The notes beneath the pieces were generated by a model. It had not been told where the DNA came from, ran no database searches, and was given only the letters and a program-made list of their open reading frames with translations. Made by a program: the position numbers and the translations under genes. Shown here piece after piece: positions 11,801 through 24,110 of a DNA stretch of 64,000 nt. Origin of the DNA: Blastomyces gilchristii SLH14081. Its lineage: Eukaryota > Ascomycota > Eurotiomycetes > Onygenales > Ajellomycetaceae. How positions within the stretch are numbered: the stretch's first letter is position 1; the number at the start of each line of letters is the position of its first letter. The stretch is taken from NCBI RefSeq assembly GCF_000003855.2, contig NW_003101680.1, positions 5,824,903 through 5,888,902 on the forward strand. The letters run 5' to 3'.

Positions 11801-12225
11801 AATATAAGATAGAAGATCTGATATGATTGAATCTTAAGAATATACAAATCACACATTCATCTCATACACTAGATTACTGCTATGACAGATATAAAGTGAT
11901 AGAAGTTCTAGATAGTCACAACTACTATCTTGACACATTATCAGAGATTTATAATGTCTTTCATAGAAGCTTGCTTCACTGTGTCATCACTGACTCATTC
12001 TGTTCTCAACTAACTTTTAACTGACAATCACCAGGGATTATAGAAGAAGATAATAAGCTTGAGTGAGAGATGAAAGATATTCTCAATAAGAGATCACACA
12101 GTCATGACTGATAATATCTTATGAAATGAATTAGCTATAATCAACTGATCTGAACTCTGAGTTCTGTGTTATCTGAAACAGCAGTTCTTGACTGATGAGA
12201 ACTGCTTCTGAAAGAGAGAGACTAA
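8881..12225 (+). pseudogene. Degenerate pol of Gypsy B (RT, RNase H, integrase, chromodomain)
   Basis: In order I read: an RT start (LDVITVFHKI near 9610), the catalytic YLDDILIF at about 9795, KYLDFIIEAGK near 9945, and an RNase H block ([15 protein letters not shown] near 10350, then ITDYKNLKYF). The integrase core follows (VIIDFTVDL near 11170, DDWYDLPLH near 11520). The C-terminal module KIEDLIWLNLKNIQI is near 11810. Last comes a chromodomain-like end (12060-12220: EDNKLE-stop-EMKDILNKRS, then QYLMKWISY). The chromodomain would steer integration to heterochromatin, a trait of chromoviruses. Stops are mainly TGA at former Trp and Arg codons. Confidence 0.9.
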
Positions 12226-12589
12226 TATGACAGGCTGTGCCTGATCAATTATATAGACTATTCTATTACACTTCACAGATTTCAACTGCTTCATTCTTGA
12301 ATGTGTACACCCTGATTCTCAGTCATTCTCAATTGCTGATCCTCAGCCGCCATGAACATGTATGCTCTGATTCTCAGTCATTCTTAATTGCCGATTCTCA
12401 GCTGCTATGAATGCATATAGATTCTTCCACCCTGAAGCCTCACTGCATATGTTATTATATACATGTATAAATATTTACTCTGATTGCTGATTCTCACACT
12501 TTCTCTTTCTTTCCTTCTCTAATGTTTTTCTCTTTGTTATATAAGACCTATCAATATAATTCCGATCTATTCGGCGTAGGCCCCTTACA
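12226..12589 (+). repeat. 3' LTR of Gypsy B (364 bp)
   Basis: It starts TATGACAGGCTG (mutated TGTGGCGGGCTG) and ends TAGGCCCCTTACA. The length equals its 5' partner. The first 300 bp are mutated but the last 30-50 bp keep TCCGATC and TTCGGCGTAGG. Confidence 0.93.
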
Positions 12590-12594
12590 CTAAT

Positions 12595-15500
12595 AATCTT
12601 AATTATAATCTTATCTTAGAACTTGCCTGACTATCTGAATAAGACATCTTATTAAACACTTAAAACAGAAGCATAATATTTTCTAATAATAATAGAGTTC
12701 ATGAAGATGACATTCACAAGACTATGAATCTGACACAGATCTCTGTCAACACCTATGAAATACTCTGAAAAAGAAGTTGCTGAAAAGATCACTGAGAGCA
12801 GCATTATGTGATAATCTATTTTATCAGTCTGACTAATCTTAAGAAAGCTCTAGAGAAGTTATTCTGTATTATAATAACAGATTCTTATACAAAACTTTCT
12901 TAATAATATCACAAATATCTAGATGTTTTCTGATAAGATAACATTATGAATATACTTCTCTTACAAGGCTCAGAAGTAGATCACAGTATCAAGTTAGAAA
13001 AGAAGAATAATAAGAACTCTGAGTTATCATGAGACCTTCTTTATAATATGTCTTGAGATGAACTCCTTCTTCTTTAGAAGACACTCAATAATCTGTTAAA
13101 TAAGAGATTTATACATATTAGCAACTCTTTTACTGCAGCTCCTATTCTCTTTGCAAAGAAATCAGATAAAGAACTTCAATTCTGTGTGAACTATCAAGAA
13201 TTGAATAGATTAATCAAGAAGAACTGCTATTCTTTGTCTCTTATTAATGAAACTCTAACTCACATTGAACAAGCTCAATGATTTGTAAAACTAGATATCA
13301 TCACCATGTTTCATAAAATCTGTATTACTGAAGAAGATGAATAGCTTATAGTATTTCAAACATATTATAATCTCTTTAAATGAATAGTTACATTCTTTGA
13401 ACTGATCAATACTCTCAGTATATTTCAGAAGTATATCAACTAAGCACATTAGAATTTTCTTAATAAATTTATATCTGTATATCTTGATAACATTCTCATC
13501 TTTACTAATGAGATCAGAAAAGAATATCAAGAACATATGCAAAGAGTATTACAATAATTACAAGAAGAAGAACTATCAATAGATATTAATAAGTGTGACT
13601 TTGAAGTCAAGAGTATCAAATATCTAGGTTTTATCATAGAAGCTGATAAGAGAATTTAAATGAATTCTGAGAAAGTCTTCATCATTCTTGAATGAGAAGC
13701 TTCATATACTGTGAAAGATGTATAACACTTTATCAGATTTACTAACTTCTATCAGCAATTTATATGAAACTTCTCAGATATTATAAGATCACTTACAGAA
13801 CTTATCAGAAAGATCTCAGTATTTCAGTGATCAGCAGATGCTGAAGCTGCATTTATATAAATAAAGAAGATATTCATCAACATCTCTCTGCTAATAATAT
13901 TTAATCTCAATTATAAAACAGTTATTGAAGCTACCTTCTCTGACTATATTACAGAGAAAGCTATATTGTAATATAATAATGAAGATGTCTTACAATCATG
14001 TATTTTCATGTCTAAGAAACTAAGTCCTGCTGAATACAACTATGAAATTTATGATAAGAAACTTCTCACAATTGTATACTGTCTAGAAGAATGAGACTCT
14101 GAACTTCAAAGTGTCTCTGAATTTGAGATAATCACAGATCATAATCATCTCAAGTACTTTATAATAATCTGTAAACTCACTGAGTAACAGATACAATGAT
14201 CTAAGTTCTTAAGTCACTTTTATTTTATAATACACTACTGATCTGACAGTCAGAACTTAATGACAGATGCTCTCTTATAATGAGAGTAAGATATGTCTTT
14301 CAATGTAACAGACACTCATTGAATGAACTGAGAGCATCAGCTCTTAGATCTGAAGATATTGATTAATCAAGATAGAATAACTTATGACACTATACACACT
14401 TCTCTGATTAGAACATTCTCTCTTCAAACTGATACTGATACTGATATCTTCACTTCTTCTATGCTGAATAAACTGTGACATACAGCAGCTCAGGCTGATG
14501 AACTTCTTCAGACTCTCACTAAAGCAGTATATCAAGAAGCACTCTGATTTTCTTCAGAACTATGTATAAGAATCAATATCTCAGAATATTCAATTGATAA
14601 CAATAACACTCTATAAGTTTATAAACAATGTTGAGTCTCTCATTTTGAACTCTTACACATCTGAATAATGCAAGAGATGCATGATTCACATATAATCAGT
14701 CACTCAGATTATGAATAATTGTACTGAATAATCTCTTGAGAGTTCTACTGATCTGAGATATTAAACAGTATCAGATATTTCTTTTGAAACTGTAATCATT
14801 GTTCTACTATTATCTCATGAAATAACTATAGAAAAAATTTACTGAAATCACTTAATATCTCTGATAGAATCTGATAAGATGTAGTAATTGACTTCACTAT
14901 TGATTTCTCTGAGAGTAAGAATTATAAGAATATTCTGGTCATTGTGAACTGATTGAGTAAAGATATAATATTGAAATCTTATAATAAGATAAATACTGAA
15001 TAAGTCACTGAAGCTTTTCTAAGAAGTCTGTTTTATTAAATATATAAATTACTGAGATCTATAGTACCAGATCAGAGCTGTCAATTTATAAGCACTCTCT
15101 GAAGAAGAATCTGTCAAGTTCTCAAGATTATACACTGTTTATTAACTGTTTATCACTATAAGACTGATGATACATCAGAATAGATAATTCAGATTATAAA
15201 GAATTATCTTCATAAGTTCTGTAATCACTTATAAGATAATTGATATATTCTTCTTTCACATACTGAAGTCACTATCAATGACTGAGATACTGTTTTAATA
15301 GATGTCAGTCTGTTCTTTCTCATACACAGATATCACATGAAAGTACTGAATCTTCTAGAGATCATACATTTCACACTGAATGTCTGCAGTTTAATTCAGA
15401 TCACTGATAATATAGTAATGAAACTCTGAGATATTCATAATTAAGCAGAAGCCTTCATGATAAGTACTAAACAGAATCAAGAAGATTAAACTAATGTTCA

Positions 15501-15951
15501 CTAAGATTCTGCTGAGCAATATAAAATAGAAGATCTGATATAATTGAATCTTAAGAATATACAGATCACACACTTATCTCACACACTGAATTATCATTAT
15601 ACAAAGTATAAAGTGATAGAAATTCTAGACAGTTATAACTACTATCTTAATACATTATCACAGATTTATGATGTCTTTCATACAAGCTTGCTTCACTGCA
15701 CTATTATTAATCTGTTGTCTTCTCAACTGACTTTCAACTGACAGCTGCCAGAAATCATAGAAGAAGATAATGAACTTGAATGAGAGATTAAAGTTACTCT
15801 TAATAAGAGATCTCACAGCTGTAGCTGATAATATCTTGTGAAATGAGTCAGCTATAATTACTTAATCTGAACTCTAAGTTCTGCATTATCTGAGACTGCA
15901 GCTCTTGACTGATGAGAGCTACATGTGATTAAGAAAAGAGTGAAGAACTAA
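12595..15951 (+). pseudogene. Degenerate pol of Gypsy A (continued after nested B)
   Basis: It picks up the A reading at the B insertion point. Visible: RT (LDIITMFHKI near 13290; catalytic box YLDNILIF near 13477, the second D lost), RNase H ([15 protein letters not shown] near 14030), integrase (VVIDFTIDFSES near 14885), a C-terminal LNLKNIQI module near 15545, and a chromodomain remnant near 15780-15930. It is syntenic with Gypsy B pol throughout. Mutated on both strands, with TGA, TAA and TAG stops. Confidence 0.88.
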
Positions 15952-16269
15952 TATGACAGACTGTGCCTGATCAATTATATAAACTATTTCATTACACTTC
16001 ACAGATTTCTATCACTCTGATTCTCAGTCACTGATTCTCAGCTGAAAATTTACAGAATTTCTATTCTTTCATCTCAAAGCTTCACTATGTATGAAAACCC
16101 CTATTCTTTCACTCTGAAGTTTCACTGTGTATATCACTATGTATGTGTATAAATATTCACTTCAATCACTGATTCTCACACTTTCTCTTTCTTTGCTTCT
16201 CTAACATTTTTCTATTTATTATATAAGATCTATATATTATATCAATCTATTCAGTGTAGGCTCCTTGCA
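15952..16269 (+). repeat. 3' LTR of Gypsy A (318 bp)
   Basis: It starts TATGACAGACTG and ends CTCCTTGCA, the same length as the 5' LTR, with the target duplication TTGAT directly after. Confidence 0.93.
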
Positions 16270-16274
16270 TTGAT

Positions 16275-16486
16275 AATACTTATGAAATAACTAAATATAT
16301 TCTGATATAAGTTTATTCTTTACTTTCTTATGAAAAGTACACTTCTCTGATATACTGTTATCAGAGATATTAAACTGTTTAATAATTTTATATTTTACAA
16401 TCATGAGTTTCTTGATGATTTCTTCTTATAATTATTCTCAGTGATAGTAATAAATATTTTAGCTTGAGTTGAACTTTCACTTCATT
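16275..16486. repeat. Remainder of direct repeat R2 and unassigned AT-rich DNA
   Basis: Up to about 16338 this continues R2 exactly where Gypsy A split it (AATACTTATGAAATAACTAA). The rest, to the MITE at 16495, is AT-rich with nothing recognised. Confidence 0.65.
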
Positions 16487-16494
16487 CTCACCTC

Positions 16495-16889
16495 TAGACT
16501 GGCCGCCGGGACCATGAATTTCACATTTGATTTCATTTGATCTGATCTCATACATTTCTTGATGTAATCCTGCTGGGACTAGTCATTAAAAAAACATGCA
16601 AAGNNNNNNNNNNNNNNNNNNNNNNNNNNNNNNNNNNNNNNNNNNNNNNNNNNNNNNNNNNNNNNNNNNNNNNNNNNNNNNNNNNNNNNNNNNNNNNNNN
16701 NNNNNNNNNNNNNNNNNNNNNNNNNNNNNNNNNNNNNNNTCGACATGAGGTAAGAGCGGACCGGAACTCTTCCGTGCCTTAGTTCAACTACTATTTGATG
16801 TAAAACTGTGTAATGGGATCAGTCAAATTAGTAATGAGACTATCAAAAAATCTGATCTTGGTCTCAGACATAGTCACTCGGTCAGTCTA
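16495..16889 (+). mobile_element. hAT-like MITE copy 2, containing an assembly gap
   Basis: It begins TAGACTGGCCGCCGGGACC and ends GGTCAGTCTA. The flanks CTCACCTC (16487-16494) and CTCATCTC (16890-16897) are an 8-bp duplication with one C-to-T change. The middle is replaced by Ns. It is shorter than 506 bp even counting the Ns, so the gap size is probably arbitrary. Confidence 0.85.
16604..16739. other. Assembly gap (136 N)
   Basis: The run of Ns lies inside MITE copy 2. The first 45 bp after it are unusually GC-rich (GAGCGGACCGGAACTC) and do not follow the other MITE copies. Confidence 0.99.
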
Positions 16890-16897
16890 CTCATCTC

Positions 16898-17076
16898 TGT
16901 CAATGAAATTGTCAGAATATTACATATTATTAGTGTAATAGTTGAATATATACTCTCAACAATTTTTTATAACTCTAGAATTAATTTAATGTGTAAATTT
17001 ATCAGATCATTTTGAAGATAGCAGTTAAATTCAGTTTTACAAGCATGTAGTTTTACCTGATTTTCAGTTGTAATCA
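16898..17076. other. Unassigned AT-rich DNA
   Basis: About 180 bp between MITE copy 2 and the left end of X2. No reading frame, repeat or known motif seen. It ends with ATCA, the 4-bp target duplication of X2. Confidence 0.5.
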
Positions 17077-17143
17077 TGTGATTCAAAGATTGCTTGAGTC
17101 AGCATATGATTCCAGATGTACACCGGCTTTTTATATATATTAT

Positions 17144-17649
17144 TAGACTGACCGTGTAACCGTGTCTAGAACCAGGACCAGATTTTTTGATAGTCTCATT
17201 ATCAATTGAACTGATCTCATTACACAGTTTTAACATTAGATAGTAGTTTCATACTGTCTCAGTGAGACTTACTGTCTACTCTTGTCACATTTTTCAAATG
17301 AGATCATGATTTCCACTTGTCAATTAAAATTATTTTTATTGCTTTAAATGACTTTAAATCTCATTTGAGCATTATCAAAAAGCATTACTTTTTAAAAAAT
17401 TAAAAACAGTCTGCAAAAAACCTTAAAATGTCTAAAAGTAGTAACTTTATGTCAAGAATGAAACTAAATGAAATCAAATGAAATCACTGTCTCATTTTTT
17501 TCAAGTCATGATTTCATTTTAAGATCTGATATATAGTCACTTTACATGTTTTTTTAATGACTAGTCCCAGCAGGATTCACACCAAGAAATGTATAGAACC
17601 CGATCAAATGAAATCAAATGTGAAATTCATGATTCCAGCGACTAGTCTA
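17144..17649 (-). mobile_element. hAT-like MITE copy 3 (506 bp)
   Basis: The ends are TAGACTGACC and GACTAGTCTA. It has a perfect 8-bp target duplication TATATTAT... read as TATATTAT at 17136-17143 and 17650-17657. It is inverted relative to copies 1 and 2. The X1 LTR (3511-3677) and the X2 5' LTR (61844-62009) show the same site without the insert and with a single TATATTAT-like octamer, so the insertion is proven by comparison. Confidence 0.95.
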
Positions 17650-17799
17650 TATATTATACTAAATTAATTAGTGGCTGCTATGACCTCTTTACATTTATAA
17701 GCATGTTTAGAAGCAGTTATGTTATTATTTAGCAGTTATATTATTATTATTATTATTCTTCAATTATAGATGTATGCAGTCAGAGACTATGACATCTAC

Positions 17800-17820
17800 C
17801 TGAGAACTTTTAGTTCTCAG
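17800..17820 (-). other. 3' stem-loop of LINE1
   Basis: A 9-bp perfect stem CTGAGAACT / AGTTCTCAG with a 3-nt loop lies about 60 bp from the LINE 3' end. Equivalent hairpins occur in LINE2 and LINE3. It is possibly the RNA structure recognised by the LINE reverse transcriptase. Confidence 0.6.
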
Positions 17821-18119
17821 GGTTTTTCCTATATCTATAAAGTTAACTATTATAAATTCACCAATTTCAGATCTGCAAAATCAGAAAATTCCAGCCCAGA
17901 ATATAAAAACTGTTTATAAATTGCAGTATTTTAACATCTTCTGATACTTTGAAATCATTTGACAATATCATGACAAAAGAAAAGAGAACACAGTCTTAAA
18001 GATAGACACATTAAATAGATAGATAGAAATGAATAGAAAGAAAAACTAAAGTAAAAAGAGACTGCAACAAAACAAATTATCAAAAGATAGTATATAGCTG
18101 TTTTAACAGACTATATCTG

Positions 18120-20284
18120 ATCAATTTCCTCCTCTTCATATTCAGATATTTCTGAATTTAGCCATTTTCTCATAGCTGCTTAAGTTTCTGATAGAAAGTC
18201 AATTAAGTATTTAATTCCTGTCTCAGTTGAGAATAAGAATCTCATATTTAATTAATTTAGATCATACTTCTCTTTGAAACTGACTCTGAGACTATTGTAT
18301 AATGCACAGTGTATCATAATATACTCAGAATTCTCATTTGTATTGCACAATGAGTATTCTATTGAATCAAATCTATCATCAAATCTTTGTATATAAGATT
18401 TGAAATAGTCATATCCTAGTTTCAGCTGCATTATAGATGAGAATATTTTCTTTTTACATTTGATTGAACAAGATTTTCACTTGGATTTTGTTTCAAATCT
18501 TGAATAATGTATACTCTTCTTTTATTTCTGCCAGTGTTTATTTCACTTATCTAAACAAGAATCTTTTATCTTTCTATTTATAAAAGACCAGGACACAATT
18601 TTTTGAATAGATCTGCTTAATTCTGAACTCTTTTTTACAGCTGAATCAGTCAATTCATTATCATGAATATTCATATGAACAGGAACTCAGTGCAGATGAA
18701 TTATTAGCTTTGATATTATTCTCTTTTGAATTTTCAAAACAGAGTTTAAAATCAGTTCAAGATTTATTTAATCATTATGAATCTGACTATTTCTAAGTCT
18801 TTTTAAAGCAGCTTGACTATTAGAGAATATTCATGTCTCTTTCAAACTATTTTCTCTTTTATAAGATTTTATTTCAATGAGTTTGAAAGCTTTCACTATT
18901 ACAAATAGTTCAGCATCAAAGACTTCAGATTCACTGTCTAGATTTTAGAAATCTGAAATAAAATCAATCTTATCTTTAGTATAAGCAATGCCTGTGTCTA
19001 CTGTATTCAAATTCTCATTTTTTGAGTCATCTGAATAAAAAAGAATAGAGTCTTCTCTATTAATTGTAGAAATTCTCTTCAAATGCTATTTATATTCTTT
19101 CTTTTTAGATAGTTCACTTATTTACAAGTCTATAAGAGAATGAAGCTTTTCTCTCCAGAGAGATATCTTCTCATGATCAACTTTTTCAATATTTAAAGAA
19201 GAAAATTGATCTTTAATCAGTGAGCAAAGTCTGTATAGTTGAGAACACATTTTCTTTGAAGAATTATTTTCATTTCAATCAAGAAATTTATTTCAATCTA
19301 GTTCATTTCCAGAGTTAATTGATGATAATAATGAAGAGACTCTTTCTCTGATTATATGATTTAAGCTCATCTTCATGACTCATAGAATATCATTCATACA
19401 GGCTTTTTCAAATTGAATATTAGAAGATGAGATTGAAGCTTCACTTTTCATTACTTTAATAGAAGATGTTTTGAATACTCTCAGAATTCTTCTCAAAGCT
19501 CTGTTTTATAGACTTTGAAAGAGTTCAGTGAAATTATCCTGATTATTTCATTAAACTTGAACTTCATAATCAGCTACTGAGATAATACAGACTATGTATA
19601 ACTGTCTCATAGTCTGAAAGAACAGACCTCTCTCAGTATTTAATGATCTGATTATACTATTCAGTAGTCTCTCTGTCTTGATGATTCTTTGTTGATTATG
19701 ATATTTAAAATTCAACTTGGAGTTTAATCACACTTCTAGTCATTTGATATTCAAACTGGATTTAATCTCTTTATTTAAAAGAGTTAGGCATAGTTCTTTC
19801 TCATTGAATCTAGAAAAAAAGTGAATTAACTCAGTTTTATTTATATCAAATTGAATTAGATTGATATCTGCTCTAACAAAGATTTTCTTTACTGCTTTCT
19901 TAATCACTTCTAAGTTCTCTCTGATTGTTTTTAAGCTGTAGACTAGCCCAATATCATTCACATAACTCAGAGACCGCACTATTTTCATATCTCTATTTTT
20001 GAATAGATATGCAGTGTATATTGCAAATAAAATGAGTGAGATTGAAGATTCTTGTGATACTTCTATTTTCATCTCAGTCTTGTCTTGTTTCATTTCATCA
20101 AAGAATAGTTGTATGATTCTTTTAGATATAAAACAGTTAACTCATTTTATTAGAGAAAGTGACAGTTTTAACATCTTCAAAGTCTGAATTAACTTTGACT
20201 TTGAAACATGATCAAATGCTTCTTTTATATCAATAAAAACTGCAGTTGAGACCAGACCTTCATGCTTTGCTATTTGAATATTAT
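18120..20284 (-). pseudogene. Degenerate LINE1 ORF2: reverse transcriptase, RNase H, zinc motif
   Basis: Reading down the - strand: RT from 20284, with SPILF-like SLILFAIYTAYLF (about 20040) and the catalytic box SYVNDIGLVYS (19947-19970; normally Y-x-D-D). An open run of 117 codons covers 20093-19740. RNase H follows (about 19060-18640), with VFDAELF and, further on, MNIHDNELTDSA. A Cys/His motif near 18340 closes it. The N-terminal part of the RT continues at 26251-26023 beyond Gypsy C. Broken by stops; the enzyme is dead. Confidence 0.88.
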
Positions 20285-20649
20285 TGTAAGAGGCCTACGC
20301 TGAATAGATCGGTATTTATATTGATAGGTCTTATATAACAAAGAGAAAAACATTAGAGAAGGAAAGAAAGAGAAAGTGTGAGAATCAGCATTTTAAGTGA
20401 ATATTTATACATGTATGTAGTGATGTATGCAGTGGGGCTTTGAGGCAGAAGAATTCATATGCATTCGTGACGGCTGAGAATTGATGATCAAGAATGGCTG
20501 AGAATCGGAGCATACACATTTATGACGGCTGAGGATCAGTGATCAAGAATGGCTGAGAATCAAAGTGTATACATTCAAGAATGAAGTGATTGAAATCTGT
20601 GAAGTGTAATACAATAGTCTATATAATTGATCAGGCACAGCCTGTCATA
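20285..20649 (-). repeat. 3' LTR of Gypsy C (365 bp)
   Basis: It runs from TGTAAGAGGCCTACGC to CAGCCTGTCATA on the + strand. Moderately mutated. Confidence 0.93.
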
Positions 20650-23600
20650 TTAGTCCCTCTCTTTCAGCAGCAGTTTTCATCAGTTAAGAGCTGCTGTTTC
20701 AGATAATATAGAACTCAGAGTTCAGATCAGTCAATCATAGCTAACTTATTTCATAAGATATTATCAGCTGCAGCTGTATAATCTCTCATTGAGAATATCT
20801 TCAATCTCTCACTTAAGCTAATTACCTTCTTCTATGATCTCTGACAGTTATCAGTTGAAAGTCAGTTAAGAAGAGAACAGATTGATGATAGTGCAGTGAA
20901 GCAAGCTTGTATGAAAGATATCATGAATTTCTGATAATATGTCAAGACAGTAGTTATGACTGTCTAGAACTTCTATCACTTTATATTTGATATAGCAGTA
21001 ATCTAGCATATAAGATGAACATATAATTCATATATTCTTAAGATTCAATCATATCCGATCTTCTATTTTATATTATTCAGCAGAATCTTAGTAAATATTG
21101 ATTCAATCTTCTTAATTCTTTTTAGCACTCATTATAAAGACTTCTACTCAATCATGAGCATCTCAGAGTTTTGTTACTATATTATCAGTGATCTGAATTG
21201 AACTGCAGAGATTCAGTGTGAACTGTGTGATCTCTAGAAGATTTAAAATCTTTATATAATAATTATGTGTAAGAAAGAACAGACTTATATCTATTGAAAT
21301 AACATCTTAATCATTGATAGTGATCTCTGTATGTAGAAGAAGGTTATGTCAGTCATCTTATAAGTAGTTACAGAACTTATAAAGATAATTCTTTACAGTC
21401 TAAATTATTCATTCTAATGCATTATCAGTCTCAGAGTGATAGATAGTTAATTAACAGTGTATAATCTTAAGAACTTGACAGATTCTTGTTCAGAGAGTAC
21501 TCATAAATTGACAGCTCTGATCTGATACTATAGATCTTAGTAATTCATATATTTAATAGAACAGGCTCTGTAGCAAAGCTTCAGTGACTTGTTCAGTATT
21601 CATTTTATTATAACATTTTAATATTATATCTTTACTTAATCAATTCACAATAATCATGATGTTTCTATAACCTTTACTCTCAGAAAGATTAATAGCAAAG
21701 TCAATTATCACATCTTATCAGATTCTATTAGAGATATTAAGTAGTTTCAGCAGATCTTTTCTACAGTTCTTTTATAAGATAATAGAAGAATAATAGTTGC
21801 AGTTTCAGATAAAGTGTCTGATACTATTTAATATCTTAGATTAGTAGAACTCTCAGAAGATCATTCTATACAGTTGTTCATAATCTGAATAGTCAGTTAT
21901 ATACAAATCATGCATCTCTTGCATTATTCACATGTATAAGAGTTCAGAGTGAGAGACTCAGCATCATTCACAGAATCATAGAGTGCTATTATCATCAATT
22001 GAACATTCTGAGATATCAGTTCTTATACATAGTTCTGGAGAAAATCAGGTTACTTCTTGATATACTGCTTCAGTGAGTACTTGAAGAAGTTCATCAGTTT
22101 GAGCTGTTATATATCACAATTCATTCAGTGTAGATTCAGAGAATGTTCTGATCAGTGAAGTATGTATAGTGTCATGAGTGATCTCATTATAATTAACTAA
22201 TATCTTCAGATTCAAGAGTCAGTGTTCTTAATTTATTCAGTATGTATCTGTTACATGAGACAGTATATCTTATTCTCATTATAAAAGAGCATCTGTCATC
22301 AAGTTCTGACTATCAAGGTGATAGTGTATTATAAAATGAAAGCAGCTTAGAAACTTCAATCATTATATCTATGATTTAGTGAGTTTACAGATCATTGTAA
22401 AGTATTTGAGAGTCTTATAATCTATAATAATCTTAAATTCAGAGATACTTCAGAGTTCAGAGTCTCATTCTTCTAGACAGTGTATAATCATGAGAAGTGT
22501 CTTATCATAGATCTCATAATTGCATTCAGCAGAACTCAGTTTCTTAGACATAAAGATGCATAATTATAGAACATCTTCATTATTATATTATAATATCACT
22601 TCTTCTATTACATAGTCAGAGAAATCAGCTTCAATAACTGTCTCTCAATCAGAGTTAAATATTATTAGCAGAGAGATATTGATGAACATCTTCTTCATCT
22701 GTGTGAATGCAGCTTCAGTATTCACTGATCACTGAAATACTGAGTTCTTCTTAACAAGTTCTGTAAGTGATCTTACAATATCTGAGAAGTTTTGTATCAA
22801 TCATTAATAGAAGTTAGTAAATCTGATGAAGCTTCATACATCTTTCACAGTACACAGAGCTTCTCATTCAAGAATGATAGAGACTTTATCAGAATTCATT
22901 CAAATTCTCTTATCAGCTTCTATAATAAAACCCAGATATTTGATACTCTTGACTTCAAAATTATACTTATTAATATCTATCATTAGTTCTGCTTCTCATA
23001 GTTGTTGTAATATCTTCTATCCATGTTCTTGATATTCTTTTCTGAACTCATCAGTGAAGATGAGAATGTTATCAAGATATGCAGATATGAATTCATCAAG
23101 AAAATCTCAGAGTACTCAGTTGATATACTTCTGAAATATACTAAGAGTGTTAGTCAGTCTGAAGAGAGTAACTATTCATTCAAAGAGATCATATTATGTT
23201 CAGAATACTGTAAGTCACTTATCTTCTTCAGTGATATGAATCTTATGAAACACAGTAATGATATCTAGTTTTGTAAATTATTGAGCTTGTTCAATGCAAG
23301 CTAAGATTTCATTGATGAGAGATAGTAGATAGCAGTCTTTCTTTGTTATTCTGTTCAGTTCTCAATAGTTTACACAGAATCAGAGTCTCTTATCTGATTT
23401 CTTTGCAAAGAGAATAAGGACTGTGATAGAAGAATTGCTAATATGTATGAATTCTTTATTCAATAGATTATTGAGTGTCTTTTGAAGAAGAAGAAGTTTA
23501 TCTTAAGACATGTTATAAAGAGAGTCTTATGATGATTCAGAGTTCTTATCATTCTTCTTCTCTCACTTGATACTGTGATTCACTTCAGAATCTTGTAAGA

Positions 23601-24110
23601 AGAATATGTTTATAATATTATCTTATCAGAAGATATCTAGATCTTCATGATATTGTTAAGAGAGTTTTGTATGAGAATCTGTTATTATAACACACAATAA
23701 CTTTTCTAGAGTCTTTTTAATATTAGATAGACTGATAAAATAGATTGCTATATAATTCTGCTGTTAGCAACTTCTTTTTCAGAGTACTTCATACACATTG
23801 ACAGAGATCTGTGTCAGATTCATGATCTTGTGAATGTCATCTTTATGAATTCTATTATTATTAGAGAATATCAAGCTTCTGTTTCAAGTGTTTAATAAGA
23901 TATCTTGTTCAGATAGTCAGATGAGTTCTAACATAAGATTGTAATCAAGATTATCAACTTCATATACATAAGTATCTTCATATTGATGTTTTCTCACATC
24001 TATGATTCACTTCATCATATAACAGATACAAATGTCTTTTGAATCATTAAATTCTGTGAGAAGTCAGGGTTTTGATAAGAGAATACACTGAAGATTATAA
24101 TGTCTTATAA
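20650..24110 (-). pseudogene. Degenerate pol of Gypsy C
   Basis: Downstream of gag on the - strand it reads as RT (catalytic YLDNILIF at about 23095-23060), RNase H (about 22520-22390), integrase (about 22000-21000) and a chromodomain remnant (about 20830-20660). Order and spacing equal those of Gypsy B. The stretch at 23023-23268 is open on the opposite strand but this is a shadow of the RT. Confidence 0.88.

Larger units (their letters stand above)
6840..12589 (+). mobile_element. Gypsy B, complete (5,750 bp), nested in Gypsy A
   Basis: LTRs of 364 bp lie at 6840-7203 and 12226-12589. The flanks TTAAT (6835-6839) and CTAAT (12590-12594) fit a 5-bp duplication altered by transitions. The Gypsy A reading resumes directly after (TAATCTTAATTATAATC). 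It has the same family and domain order as A but a different LTR version. The 5' LTR and last 50 bp of the 3' LTR are nearly unmutated, whereas the interior is heavily mutated. Confidence 0.94.
4793..16269 (+). mobile_element. Gypsy A, complete but with Gypsy B nested inside
   Basis: The termini are TGTAGCGGGC and CTTGCA with 318-bp LTRs at both ends. The target duplication is TTGAT at 4788-4792 and 16270-16274. Removing Gypsy B and its duplication leaves about 5.72 kb, close to the 5.73-5.75 kb of its relatives. Order: LTR, gag, protease, [B], reverse transcriptase, RNase H, integrase, chromodomain, LTR. All frames are broken by transition stops. It landed in direct repeat R2. Confidence 0.95.

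Noticed and set aside
20285..20649. Gypsy LTR as a stand-alone insertion in the LINE
   Set aside because: It pairs with 25653-26017 by length and by the ATTAT/ATCAT duplication; it is one end of Gypsy C.
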